NCBI RefSeq assembly: GCF_034087045.1
Contig: NZ_CP139247.1
Span: 5,172,001 to 5,236,000 of the forward strand
Origin: Chitinophaga sancti
GTDB taxonomy: Bacteria > Bacteroidota > Bacteroidia > Chitinophagales > Chitinophagaceae
Direction of reading: 5' to 3'
Length of the DNA stretch: 64,000 nt
Shown here: piece after piece, positions 1 to 9,287 of the stretch
Layout: every line of letters starts with the position of its first letter
How positions within the stretch are numbered: position 1 is the stretch's first letter
Translations under genes and position numbers: made by a program
Notes under the pieces: model-generated
Database searches by the model: none
What the model saw: the letters and a program-made list of their open reading frames with translations, nothing else
Told to the model about the DNA's origin: nothing

Positions 1-1
1 A

Positions 2-361
2 ATAATGCGCAAAGGTGACAAACGGGAAGTAACCGGTATTGTGGTGAATGAAAAACTGAGCCTGGACAGGGAGACCCTCCGTAAGTTCAGGGCATTGCTC
101 CACCAGATCAGCGTATCCGGACTGGCTAATAAACAATGGGGTAATGGAAACATTATCAGCAGCATAGAAGGTTTTGCCAACTATGTAGCCATGGTAAAAC
201 CCGAAACCGGCCGCCTGCTGAAAGATAAAATCAGGTTGCTCCTGAACAGGGACGATATTAAATCTCAGGCACGCACTTTGATGACGACGGGTGCACCGGC
301 TCCTGCTTCTGACAAGAATGCGCCCAAAAAAGACGATGATAATTGGTGGAATGTGGTGTAA
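2..361 (+). CDS. Reverse transcriptase, retron/group-II type, C-terminal fragment (5' end outside window)
   Basis: The reading frame is open to the window edge (the codon at 2-4 is ATA), so the ATG at 5 is probably internal and only the C-terminus is seen. The block VTGIVVNEKLSLDRE followed by LRKFRALLHQI matches the conserved end of bacterial retron-type reverse transcriptases, after the polymerase core and at the start of the thumb. The later stretch with IEGFANYVAMVKPE also fits that family. The catalytic YxDD motif lies upstream of the window. The tail is polar and ends in WWNVV. Whether this is a retron, an abortive-infection RT or a group II intron RT cannot be decided from this part. 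A strong hairpin terminator follows 20 nt after the stop. Confidence 0.72.
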   Translation: MMRKGDKREVTGIVVNEKLSLDRETLRKFRALLHQISVSGLANKQWGNGNIISSIEGFANYVAMVKPETGRLLKDKIRLLLNRDDIKSQARTLMTTGAPAPASDKNAPKKDDDNWWNVV

Positions 362-380
362 ATACTACTTCTACCCCGGA

Positions 381-413
381 AAAACGCTTTTACCCAGGTA
401 AAGGCGTTTTTTT
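381..413 (+). terminator. Rho-independent terminator after the RT gene
   Basis: Arms 381-394 and 397-410 pair over 14 bp (one G-U) around a very short loop and run into seven Ts. It ends the reverse transcriptase transcript. Confidence 0.85.
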
Positions 414-763
414 ATTGTTTAAACAACAATTTTCTTTTTGTTAACGGATCATTAACTATTTCCTCTCACAATTGAACTATTTTGCGTCATCAACTGTTAA
501 TTTTTTAGTTGATCACACAAGCTAACTGTCCTCTAATTTCGTTATCTAAAAACTATCAACTTAGCAATCTCCGTTATCACAAAACAAATCACATGAAAAA
601 AAATCACAAAGGTGGTCCTATTATTACCTAAACTGTACATGCAAATGTAGCTATCCACCCCAAAATTAATCAGTTTCAGCTCATTGCCTTCTTCTTAACT
701 CTGATACCATCACATGGACTGGATTTACTGTACAAGCCGGGAACTTGTCGTTAAGTCTACGAA
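414..763. other. Intergenic region without a recognisable gene
   Basis: About 350 bp of AT-rich sequence between the RT terminator and the first hybrid kinase. I found no exact TAnnTTTG box, no good hairpin and no coding frame with a recognisable product. It presumably carries the kinase promoter and, if the RT is a retron, could be searched for an associated RNA, although retron RNAs normally lie upstream of the RT. Confidence 0.4.
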
Positions 764-2593
764 ATGTTATGTTCCGTTAAATTAAAATATCGGTACATGA
801 ACCTACTACAACGAATCGTTACTACTGGTTGCAGTAACGTGAAGCGTACTTCATTGCAGGAGGTTGAAGACACACAACGAATTATCCGCTTCGTGAATAC
901 ATTGTGTCTGACCTGTGCTGCTATGTCCTTATCCCTCAATTTGTGCTGTCACTACCTGATTGGAAAACAAATCAATGTTTTGCCAGCCTTCGCCGAAGCT
1001 GCTGCCTTTGTCTTTATCATTTGCATGAACGGGGTGGGAATACACACCCTCGCCAGCATTCTACTGATCATCGTTAACAATGTGGCCATTCAATATTACA
1101 GCGCTGTCATGGGGCGGGTCACAGAATTTCATCTGCTGTTTATTTTCCTGGTTGTATTATCATTGCTATTATTCCAGCGACCTTTTCTGAGAACGTTGAC
1201 CATTGGTATTACTATTGGGTGTTTTATGGCCGGCGAAATCAATATGTACTTTGGTTTCTATCCGCCTGTCATGAATTTAGCCACTGATTTTCCTGCTCAA
1301 TTCGTGATTCGGTGGGCGACCATTCCATCTATCCTGCTCCTTGATCTGATGGTATTCGCTTTTTATATTAAGAATGCAGAAAGACTGCGGAGCCGCGAAA
1401 TGACGCAGGTGCAGAAAATGCTGGAGAAAGTCAGGCTGCAAAATTCGGAACTCGAAGAGCTCACGGCCAAACTGGCCAGGGCTACTGATGCCAAGACTGT
1501 TTTTGTACGTGAAACCAGTCACGAGATCCGTACCCCGCTGAATGCCATTTTTGGTATCAGCCAGCTTTTACAACTCAAAGTAGCGCAGGACAAAAGCCTC
1601 GCTCCTATCCGGCTGTTGGCCGATCACCTCTACGCCGCCAGTTTTAATACCAGGGAAATCATTAACAATGTATTAGAGTTTTCACGGATCGAAGCCGGCA
1701 AGGCTGATACGGCGCAAAACGCTTCACTGGATGTCAGGGAATGGCTGGACAATGTGGTGAATATCCACCAATATATAGCAGGGGTAAAAATGGTCCGGAT
1801 CCGGTATAATATATCAGAAGAAGTACCGGAATTCCTATTCCTTGACAAAATGTTGCTTACGAAGATGCTCAATAATCTCCTGTCAAATGCGATCAAGTTC
1901 ACAGCGAGTGAGAGCAATGTCTCCATTCATATTTTCCCTAATGGAGGACGGTTGAATATTACCGTGGCCGATCAGGGAGAAGGGATCAGTGAAGACAGGC
2001 AGGCTACTATTTTTGATGCCTTTGTATCAGAGCGGAATATATTCCTGGAAGGTACTGGTTTGGGCCTGCACATTACGCGTCACCTGGTGGAAGCTATGGG
2101 TGGCACTATAGATGTGAAGAGTCAGGAAGGCATTGGTACGACCTTCACGGTATGCCTGCCACTGGAAGGTGCAGAAAGTCTGCCGGGCAAAGACCAGAAA
2201 GACTGGCCGGAAAGAATGATGAACCTGAATGCTGCCAGCATCCTGATTATAGAAGATGATAAAATGAGTCAGATGGTTTTATCACGGTTCCTCTGTAGTT
2301 TAGGTAGCAGGGTCACGCTGGCCAGCGACGGTGTGGAGGGCATGCTCCTGGGCAGGGCTTCAAAACCGGATATCATTATACTGGATGCGCATATTCCGGG
2401 TATGAGCGGCAAAGATACACTTACTCATATTCGCGAAGATGATGTACTAAAAAATGTGCCTGTCATCATCGCCAGTGGAGATGCTTTTAATGAAGCCAGT
2501 GAAGAAATGATCAATGCGGGGGCGAATGAATACTTAGTAAAACCTATTGAGTTCAAGGCATTGCATGCCACGCTTACGAAATATATTGAGTAA
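764..2593 (+). CDS. Membrane hybrid sensor histidine kinase with C-terminal receiver domain
   Basis: The product senses an unknown signal at the inner membrane and passes phosphate from His to its own receiver. Residues about 45-205 hold several hydrophobic segments. A short coiled coil leads to the H-box around His253 (FVRETSHEIRTPLN), then the N-box (NNLLSNAIKF), G1 (DQGEGI) and G2 (GTGLGL) of the ATPase domain. The receiver occupies about 490-609, with the acidic pair IIEDD, phospho-acceptor Asp541 (ILDAHIPG) and a conserved Lys near the end (LVKP). An ATG at 797 is an alternative start that removes eleven N-terminal residues. No DNA-binding output domain is present, so a partner must act downstream. 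It is a paralogue of the kinase at 7336-9078 with the same domain order. Confidence 0.9.
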   Translation: MLCSVKLKYRYMNLLQRIVTTGCSNVKRTSLQEVEDTQRIIRFVNTLCLTCAAMSLSLNLCCHYLIGKQINVLPAFAEAAAFVFIICMNGVGIHTLASILLIIVNNVAIQYYSAVMGRVTEFHLLFIFLVVLSLLLFQRPFLRTLTIGITIGCFMAGEINMYFGFYPPVMNLATDFPAQFVIRWATIPSILLLDLMVFAFYIKNAERLRSREMTQVQKMLEKVRLQNSELEELTAKLARATDAKTVFVRETSHEIRTPLNAIFGISQLLQLKVAQDKSLAPIRLLADHLYAASFNTREIINNVLEFSRIEAGKADTAQNASLDVREWLDNVVNIHQYIAGVKMVRIRYNISEEVPEFLFLDKMLLTKMLNNLLSNAIKFTASESNVSIHIFPNGGRLNITVADQGEGISEDRQATIFDAFVSERNIFLEGTGLGLHITRHLVEAMGGTIDVKSQEGIGTTFTVCLPLEGAESLPGKDQKDWPERMMNLNAASILIIEDDKMSQMVLSRFLCSLGSRVTLASDGVEGMLLGRASKPDIIILDAHIPGMSGKDTLTHIREDDVLKNVPVIIASGDAFNEASEEMINAGANEYLVKPIEFKALHATLTKYIE

Positions 2594-2651
2594 CAAAACA
2601 TTCATGAAAAAGGGAGGGCACCAACAGGGATGGAAACCATTTTCAGAGAAA

Positions 2652-2685
2652 AAGAGGCCGTATCAACAGTAAGATACGGCCTCTT
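2652..2685. terminator. Hairpin terminator / dispersed palindrome, copy 1
   Basis: A perfect 13-bp stem (2652-2664 with 2673-2685) around an 8-nt loop lies between convergent genes. The stem core GAGGCCGTATC is the same as in the hairpin at 12107-12143, so this looks like one member of a repeated terminator family. Confidence 0.75.
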
Positions 2686-2774
2686 ATAATTTGAGTACCT
2701 GGTAGAATTTTTATGCGGTTCTCAGGAGTTTCATTTATTAATTACACCCTCCTTATAATTCGGTTACCTGGTAG
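2682..2774. repeat. Imperfect direct repeat containing ACCTGGTAG
   Basis: Two similar stretches of about 25 bp, ending in ACCTGGTAG at 2697-2705 and 2766-2774, lie 69 bp apart just after the hairpin. The reverse complement CTACCAGGT recurs at 12078-12086 beside the second copy of the hairpin. Together they suggest a composite intergenic repeat. Confidence 0.5.
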
Positions 2775-2823
2775 TAACTGGTATCATTTTTATGAGAAAT
2801 ATTTTCATTCACCCTTGTTCTGC

Positions 2824-4413
2824 TTAGAATTGCACCCAGGCAATATTTGCAGTTTTTGTCTCCCCCTTTCTTGTGATCAGCAGCGTTACATACTGGCTTT
2901 TCTCCTGCTTAAAATCACTGGCCCCCAGCATGGTATAATAGCCTTTGTAGGTTTCAGGGGTTCCAAACAGGAACATCCTTTCGCCGGTACTATTATAGCA
3001 AACGGTATTAGCGTCGGTGAGGTAGCGCAATGCTTTCTTATCGGTATACACACCACCCGGATCCAGGTATTGCAGGTAATCATTGAAAATGATAAACTTA
3101 CCACGTGCTGTCGCCAGGTAATCAAATGACAGGTAAGGCGTGGTATTCAGGGCCTGAATCCTGTTGCGGAACATCCATTGCCCTTTCTTTCTGCGATGCA
3201 GGAACATGGGGTCATAGAGACCGTTCGCCACCTGCATCTTTATTTGTGCAATACCTGATTTTACCGCACCTGCGCTATCCAGGGTCATGATACCTATATC
3301 ATTCATATTAGTATGGATATTATTCCAGGCATTGGCATTGCCGGAACTGAACAGGCTTGTACTTTCCAGCAGCAGTGTGGCAGTACCGTCATCCGCTGTC
3401 AATAGTTGTTGTGGTACACCGGAATAAGTAGCGCTGATCTTATCCGGCGTTACTGCCTGGTGACGATATTCTTCTAATGTGCCGGCATCCAGGTAACTGA
3501 GCGTCATAGCCACACCCGGGGTTTTCGTCCCTTTGCCCGTAGCATTGGTGAGTAATAATACCAGTTTCTGAGCCGCAGGTATATACTGGATATTGGCATG
3601 GATCTCCTGCATATTCGTGGTATAAGGCAGCAGCTGGTGCTTGACTTCTGTATCATGAATATTTGATACGGCTACCATGCATACAGTATCTTTTGTATTC
3701 TTGCGGATGCGCAAAGGAGCTGTGACCAGGTATACCTGATCGATGTGTACGGCCATGTCCAGATAACCGTGATAAGGGTAATCTGCAGAAGGCAGGTAAG
3801 TAGTACAATGTCCAATCTGCTGATGATCAGGGGAATACTGGTAAACCTGTACCCGTTCGCCAGGTGTTTCCTTCCGATCCATTTCACCGCCCGCAAAAGC
3901 AGCAACGGCATAATAGCCGCTATGCGGGTCTTTGGCCACATAGAAATCGTGAGAGGCAAAGTTGTCCTGTACCACTACATCCCTGTGCTGGATAGTAGGC
4001 AGTTCGCCTAACTGATCTTCCTTTACTAACTGACCGGTTTTGCCATCCAGTATCAATCTGTATAGACGTGGTTTGTACTTAACCAGTTGCTGCAGGAAGA
4101 TGACTACCTGGTTGTTTATTTCATAGATACCATCAATTTCTGTGTCATTCAATGCGTTTACATCGAACAGTTGGCCCGTTACCGTATCGGTCGTAGCAAT
4201 CTTGTGCTGTGCATCGTACAAGTTGACGATAATACCTGCTTTTTTATCAAAATGCAGGTAAGCTGTATAACTGTTGTTGAGGAGTAGAATCTTGTCAAAT
4301 CCATCTCCTGGTTCAGGGAAGTTATTACTAAGTTGTACCTGTGGTACCTGCGCGGAGAGTTGTGATGCAAATAACAGGGCAAGAAGGCTGGTGCCTTGCC
4401 AGAAATATCTCAT
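2824..4413 (-). CDS. Secreted protein of unknown function, possibly a beta-propeller
   Basis: I do not recognise the family. The ATG at 4413 is chosen because it starts a good signal peptide (MRYFWQGTSLLALLFASQLSAQ) with an A-Q cleavage site; the longer frame adds 21 residues without such a function. The mature protein of about 507 residues has no transmembrane segment and is rich in short beta-strand-like stretches with repeated turns, as in propeller proteins. It lies between two hybrid kinases, convergent to the first and divergent from the M1 peptidase across a gap of about 150 bp. No catalytic motif is visible. A periplasmic or surface location is inferred from the signal peptide alone. 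Confidence 0.7.
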   Translation of the reverse strand: MRYFWQGTSLLALLFASQLSAQVPQVQLSNNFPEPGDGFDKILLLNNSYTAYLHFDKKAGIIVNLYDAQHKIATTDTVTGQLFDVNALNDTEIDGIYEINNQVVIFLQQLVKYKPRLYRLILDGKTGQLVKEDQLGELPTIQHRDVVVQDNFASHDFYVAKDPHSGYYAVAAFAGGEMDRKETPGERVQVYQYSPDHQQIGHCTTYLPSADYPYHGYLDMAVHIDQVYLVTAPLRIRKNTKDTVCMVAVSNIHDTEVKHQLLPYTTNMQEIHANIQYIPAAQKLVLLLTNATGKGTKTPGVAMTLSYLDAGTLEEYRHQAVTPDKISATYSGVPQQLLTADDGTATLLLESTSLFSSGNANAWNNIHTNMNDIGIMTLDSAGAVKSGIAQIKMQVANGLYDPMFLHRRKKGQWMFRNRIQALNTTPYLSFDYLATARGKFIIFNDYLQYLDPGGVYTDKKALRYLTDANTVCYNSTGERMFLFGTPETYKGYYTMLGASDFKQEKSQYVTLLITRKGETKTANIAWVQF

Positions 4414-4506
4414 AGGTAAAAAAAAGGTTATGAGTGTAAATGTATAATTAATTTCCCAAATGTTTAATGAGAACATACTGATTGTTTGCCCTTTATCCTT
4501 TTTTAC

Positions 4507-4535
4507 TTGTCCTTTCGGCCCTTTTACTATATTTA
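4507..4535 (+). promoter_or_regulatory. Candidate promoter of the M1 peptidase gene
   Basis: A TTG at 4507-4509 and TATATTTA at 4528-4535 are 18 nt apart, close to the Bacteroidota -33/-7 pattern (the last base of the -7 box deviates). Transcription would begin about 20 nt before the ATG at 4565. Confidence 0.4.
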
Positions 4536-4564
4536 TGCATTATTATTAACAATTGAATGATATA

Positions 4565-7165
4565 ATGAGAAGCAACAAGTTCTTACTTTTTTGTCTGTTA
4601 GGAGCAAGTCTGGCGGGTCCTGTATTAGCACAGACAGAAGCCCCCAAATACGATCCGCACGCGGCTTTTAATCCACTATTCTACCCTACAAATGGCAATG
4701 AGTACCGCAGCGCTTCCGGTGCCCCTGGCCACAAATACTGGCAAAACAAGGCGGATTATGCCATCAATGCGACCCTGGATACAGGTACACACAGATTGAC
4801 TGGTTCCGTAGCTATTACCTACACCAACAACAGCCCTGATCAGCTGCCTTTTCTTTGGTTACAGCTGGATCAGAACATTTTCAGGGAAGACAGCCGTGGT
4901 ACAGCTACCGCAGTAGTTACCGGTGGTCGGTTTGCCAACAAGAGTTACACCAAGGGGGATGAAATCAAATCCGTAAGTGTAGTGAGGAATGGCAAGGTTA
5001 CCCCGGTGAAGTATTTAATCAACGATACCCGTATGCAGATCTTCCTGCCTCAGCCACAGTCTGCGAATGGCGCTGCATTAAAGATAAAAATTGAGTATGC
5101 TTTTGATATTCCGCAATACGGTACTGACCGTATGGGGCGCTTAACCACCCAGAATGGTTGGGTGTACGAGATTGCCCAGTGGTATCCACGCATGGAAGTA
5201 TACGACGATGTACTGGGTTGGAACAGTATTCCTTACCAGGGAGCGGCAGAGTTCTACCTTGAGTATGGCAACTTCGATTACAAGATCACTGCACCTGCAG
5301 GTCTGGTCATAGTAGGTAGCGGTGAACTGGTAAACAGCGCCGAAGTACTGACTGCTAAAGAACAAGCCCGTCTGGCACAGGCTTATAAAAGTGATAAGAC
5401 TGTGATGATCAGGGATAGCAGCGAGGTCGCAAAGCCTACTGAATCACGCAAGGGTAACCTGACCTGGCACTTTGTATGCAAAAATGCAAGAGACGTGTCC
5501 TGGGCAGCTTCTAAAGCATTCGTATGGGATGCGGCACGCCTGAAACTGCCAAGTGGCCGTAAGGCACTGGCACAATCAGTATATCCGACCGAAGCGATTA
5601 AGCGTCCGAACGGCTGGTTCAGATCTACTGAATTTGTAAAAGGTTGTATCGAGTTTTATTCCAAACAATGGTTTGAATATACTTACCCCGTAGCCACCAA
5701 CGTAGCTGGAAGCATTAGTGGTATGGAATATCCGGGTATCGTATTTTGTTCATGGAGAAGCACCGGTTCCGGTCTTTGGGGTGTAACCGATCACGAATTC
5801 GGTCACAATTGGTTCCCGATGATCGTGGGTAGCAACGAACGTAAATATGCCTGGATGGATGAGGGTTTTAATACCTTCATCAACCAGGGGTCTACCGAAG
5901 CCTTTAACAAAGGAGAATACTTCACGCCCATGCAGGTACAGAATACCGGCCGTGGCATGTTTGGCACAGATCCGATCATGACGGTTCCGGATGTGATCCA
6001 GAACAGTTACCTGGGTATGGCGGCTTATTTTAAACCTGCTGCCGGGCTGACCATTCTGCGTGATTATGTTCTTGGCAAAGAGCGTTTTGAATTTGCATTC
6101 CGCACTTATATAAATCGCTGGGCGTTCAAGCACCCGACTCCGTGGGATTTTTTCCGTACGATGGAAAATGCAGCTGGTGAAGACCTGAGCTGGTTCTGGC
6201 GTGGTTGGTTCCTGGAAAACTGGGCACTGGACCAGGCGGTAAAAGATGTAAAATATGTAAGCGGTGATCCTGCCAAAGGTGCGCTGATCACCATCGAAAA
6301 CCGTAACCAGCTGGTTATGCCGGTTGTACTGGCCATTACCGACAGCAATGGCAAAACAGATACTGTGAGCCTGCCTGCTGAGGTATGGCAACGTTCTGGT
6401 ACCTGGACATTTAAGTATAACTCTGTCACCAAACTGACAGGTGTAGTGATCGATCCTGCGAAAGGCTTACCGGATATAGATCCTTCCAACAACGTATGGA
6501 AAGGTGAAGTGCGTAAAGTAGCGACAGGTACTACCGCAACAGATGTGATCAATCGTTATTTTGCTGCGATTGGTGGTATGGACAAACTGAATGGCATTAA
6601 GGATCAGTCAATGTCGGCCATCGGTAGTGTACAGGGTACAGAAATATCCATGACAAAGAAGTACAAATCTCCTGATAAGTACTTCATGGATATCTACATT
6701 GCTGCTATGGGAGCACATGCAAGTCGCCTGATCATCAATGGCGACAGCGTGGTTGCTGAACAAATGGGTAACAGGATGCCGGTAGATGCTGAAATGAGGA
6801 AAGAACTGAAAGGTAGCCTGGAACTCTTCCCTGAAAAGGAATACCTGAGTGATGGCGCTAAGCTTGTGCTGTCTCCCGATTTCGATCAGGTGAATGGCAA
6901 GGATGCCTATAAAGTAATTGTGACTGAAACCGATGGCGAAGTGATTGAACTGTATTTTGATGCGACTACCTATTACAAGGTAAAGTCCGTCAACAAACAG
7001 GGCGACCAGGTAACCGGTATGCTGGAATTCAGTGATTACAAAGACGTTAGCGGTATAAAATTCCCATTCACCCTTGTCAATACAATTGGTGGCAATCAGC
7101 AGATCAATTTTAAGGTGAACGAGGTGAAGGTAAACAGTGGGCTGAATGATAGCGAGTTTAAATAA
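4565..7165 (+). CDS. Secreted M1-family zinc aminopeptidase with C-terminal lipoprotein-sorting-like domain
   Basis: The product removes N-terminal amino acids from peptides in the periplasm or outside. A signal peptide ends at VLAQ. The family motif appears as GMEYPG around residue 385. Zinc ligands are His410 and His414 of HEFGH, with Glu411 as catalytic base, and Glu433 in WMDEGFNTF completes HExxH-18-E. The peptidase part ends near residue 640. The last 210 residues start with [16 protein letters not shown] and resemble the LolA-like outer-membrane lipoprotein-sorting fold found as a separate protein in many Bacteroidota; this tail is unusual for M1. The in-frame TTG at 4553 is a poorer start than the ATG at 4565. 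A terminator follows the gene. Confidence 0.9.
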   Translation: MRSNKFLLFCLLGASLAGPVLAQTEAPKYDPHAAFNPLFYPTNGNEYRSASGAPGHKYWQNKADYAINATLDTGTHRLTGSVAITYTNNSPDQLPFLWLQLDQNIFREDSRGTATAVVTGGRFANKSYTKGDEIKSVSVVRNGKVTPVKYLINDTRMQIFLPQPQSANGAALKIKIEYAFDIPQYGTDRMGRLTTQNGWVYEIAQWYPRMEVYDDVLGWNSIPYQGAAEFYLEYGNFDYKITAPAGLVIVGSGELVNSAEVLTAKEQARLAQAYKSDKTVMIRDSSEVAKPTESRKGNLTWHFVCKNARDVSWAASKAFVWDAARLKLPSGRKALAQSVYPTEAIKRPNGWFRSTEFVKGCIEFYSKQWFEYTYPVATNVAGSISGMEYPGIVFCSWRSTGSGLWGVTDHEFGHNWFPMIVGSNERKYAWMDEGFNTFINQGSTEAFNKGEYFTPMQVQNTGRGMFGTDPIMTVPDVIQNSYLGMAAYFKPAAGLTILRDYVLGKERFEFAFRTYINRWAFKHPTPWDFFRTMENAAGEDLSWFWRGWFLENWALDQAVKDVKYVSGDPAKGALITIENRNQLVMPVVLAITDSNGKTDTVSLPAEVWQRSGTWTFKYNSVTKLTGVVIDPAKGLPDIDPSNNVWKGEVRKVATGTTATDVINRYFAAIGGMDKLNGIKDQSMSAIGSVQGTEISMTKKYKSPDKYFMDIYIAAMGAHASRLIINGDSVVAEQMGNRMPVDAEMRKELKGSLELFPEKEYLSDGAKLVLSPDFDQVNGKDAYKVIVTETDGEVIELYFDATTYYKVKSVNKQGDQVTGMLEFSDYKDVSGIKFPFTLVNTIGGNQQINFKVNEVKVNSGLNDSEFK

Positions 7166-7204
7166 TTTAATAACTAACTCGTTTTAAATATAGTATTTTG
7201 CATG

Positions 7205-7236
7205 AATCGCTTCTGCCTCTGGTAGAAGCGATTTTT
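7205..7236 (+). terminator. Rho-independent terminator after M1 peptidase
   Basis: A perfect 10-bp stem (7205-7214 with 7224-7233), 9-nt loop and a run of Ts. Confidence 0.85.
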
Positions 7237-7335
7237 GTATGTAGCATTTATATATAGTTCGTTATATTGCAACAAATTGATAAATTTCAACTAATTAGGA
7301 TGAGTTTGGCCGTGCTGTAATAAACCCAAAAGCGA

Positions 7336-9078
7336 ATGCATATCAGAGACACACTTACAACTATTACACACACTGGAGCACAAGTGGATGACCTGGATCT
7401 GCGAACACGTATTATCAAGGTGAATACGATATCGCTGATCATTGGGTTGTTAGTTACTTTTTTTGCATGGTTCTTTTATGCTATTTCGGGGAAAATGGAA
7501 ATCCTTATCGCGGCTTCGATGGAGGGGGTTGCTTATTTTTCTATTATATGGATAAACAGTAAGGGTAAATATGATCTGGCTGCCCTTTTAGCCCAGTTAA
7601 TTCCCAATATCGCTACACTTTATTTTGGTATTATATTATCGGCTGTGATAGAAGCAAGTCTGCTTGCTATTTTCCTGATTGGTACCAGTTTTCTTATTAT
7701 CAAAGACACAAAGTACAGGATCATATCAGTTGGATTGACCATGGCTGTGGTGATATTACTGCAGGTCAATGATGAGATACATTTGATAACGCCCTTGACC
7801 TTTGGTATTACCAATCAGCGTATTATTCACTTCTCTGCTGTTGTAGTTGTATTTAGTCTCAATATACTTATCATCGCATTTTATGTGAACCAGAATGACA
7901 TATTGGTGGCGGAGCTACGGGAAAGAGGTGAAAAGCTGGCAAAAGCCAATGATTACAAGAGCGTGTTCGTGCGGGAAACCAACCACGAAATCCGTGTTCC
8001 ACTGAATGCCATTCATTCTATTAGTCAGCTATTAGTAATACAAAGTAAGCAGCAGCAAGAGCTTGCGCCTATCCGTGCTACGGCGGAACACCTGTGTGCA
8101 GCGAGCTATCACGCTCTGGAAATTATCAATAATGTACTGGAATTATCAAGGATCGAAGTTGGTAAGATACATGAGGTATTCCGGGAACCATTTGATGTCA
8201 AAAACTGGATTGATAATATCGTAATCACCAGTCAGTATATCGCAAGAAATAAAGGCGTGAAAATCACGCTGGATTATGACAGGCAGCAAATGCCTGCACA
8301 GATATGCAGTGACAAAGTGAAACTGACACAGATCGTTAACAATATCCTTTTCAACGCTATTAAGTTCACGGCTGATAATTCTACTGTATTCGTCCAGGTG
8401 TCTACCGAAAAGAACATCTGTTATATCCGCATCCGGGATTCGGGTCAGGGTATGGATAAGGAGCAGCTGGAAAAGATCTTCGATCCGTTTTTCACCAGTA
8501 AGAGTGATTTCTCGAATGGTACCGGGCTAGGGTTGCATATAGCGCGTTACCTGGTAAGTTTGCTGGGAGGTGCGATCACAGCGGACAGTTCACCGGGAAA
8601 AGGGACTTTGTTCTGTATTGCCTTCCCGCTGGTGGGCTTTGAGGGAAATAAGCCTGCACAACCAGTGATGAAGGAAATGCCGCCCCTGCCCTCCTTTACG
8701 AACATCCGCATGATGATTGTAGAAGATGACCAGATGAGCCAGATCTACCTGACGCGTTATTTGTCAAGCCTGGGGTGTCATCTGCAAACGGCTTCTACCG
8801 GTCAGCAGGCATTGAATGTGATGCAGGAGCAGCCACCGGATATCATACTGCTGGATAGCCATCTGCCCGATATGGATGCACTCGCGTTACTGAATAAATT
8901 GAAAGTTATACCCAAATTAAAGGATATTCCCGTTATTATCACCACAGGTGATGTATTTGAAGAAGCCAAAGATGCGCTATTGAATGCAGGCGTAGCCGGC
9001 TATGTTACAAAACCCATCGATTTCAATGTACTGACCCAGGAAATCAATAACTGTCTCAAGCTTCCCGCCCTGTTTTAA
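7336..9078 (+). CDS. Membrane hybrid sensor histidine kinase with receiver, paralogue of the 764-2593 gene
   Basis: Domain order matches the kinase at 764-2593. Hydrophobic segments fill about residues 30-185, followed by a short linker and the H-box at His217 (FVRETNHEIRVPLN). The N-box (NNILFNAIKF), G1 (DSGQGM) and G2 (GTGLGL) follow. The C-terminal receiver carries IVEDD, phospho-acceptor Asp507 (LLDSHLPD) and Lys in VTKP. It starts 170 bp after the M1 peptidase stop, behind a terminator, so it has its own promoter, which I could not place. The input signal is unknown and no dedicated response regulator lies next to it. The terpene synthase gene follows 209 bp downstream on the same strand but has its own -7 box. 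Confidence 0.9.
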   Translation: MHIRDTLTTITHTGAQVDDLDLRTRIIKVNTISLIIGLLVTFFAWFFYAISGKMEILIAASMEGVAYFSIIWINSKGKYDLAALLAQLIPNIATLYFGIILSAVIEASLLAIFLIGTSFLIIKDTKYRIISVGLTMAVVILLQVNDEIHLITPLTFGITNQRIIHFSAVVVVFSLNILIIAFYVNQNDILVAELRERGEKLAKANDYKSVFVRETNHEIRVPLNAIHSISQLLVIQSKQQQELAPIRATAEHLCAASYHALEIINNVLELSRIEVGKIHEVFREPFDVKNWIDNIVITSQYIARNKGVKITLDYDRQQMPAQICSDKVKLTQIVNNILFNAIKFTADNSTVFVQVSTEKNICYIRIRDSGQGMDKEQLEKIFDPFFTSKSDFSNGTGLGLHIARYLVSLLGGAITADSSPGKGTLFCIAFPLVGFEGNKPAQPVMKEMPPLPSFTNIRMMIVEDDQMSQIYLTRYLSSLGCHLQTASTGQQALNVMQEQPPDIILLDSHLPDMDALALLNKLKVIPKLKDIPVIITTGDVFEEAKDALLNAGVAGYVTKPIDFNVLTQEINNCLKLPALF

Positions 9079-9186
9079 TCTCTCTACTTGCCGTATCTTC
9101 ACGTTATATAATGTTGGTTTACAACCCGTAGTATGCTGTCATATACTCAGCCTTCACCAGGCTCATAGTCATTTATGCCGTTCTTA

Positions 9187-9194
9187 TACTTTTG
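9187..9194 (+). promoter_or_regulatory. -7 box of the terpene synthase promoter
   Basis: TACTTTTG is an exact match to the Bacteroidota TAnnTTTG box; no clear -33 element is seen. It overlaps the in-frame TTG at 9192, which therefore cannot be the start codon, and supports the ATG at 9288. Confidence 0.5.
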
Positions 9195-9287
9195 AATGTC
9201 TTCTCTTGTGCTACTGCGGAGTTCCCGCAGCGCTATCCACTACTAATCCAGGCTTGTTTTTCTTTCACTCATAAAACACACACAAGT

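Noticed and set aside
5750..6391. 213-codon frame opposite the M1 peptidase
   Set aside because: Covers the HExxH region of the real gene in antisense and shows no domain features.
9192..9287. Longer terpene synthase starting at TTG 9192
   Set aside because: The TTG overlaps an exact -7 promoter box and the added 32 residues do not resemble the family.
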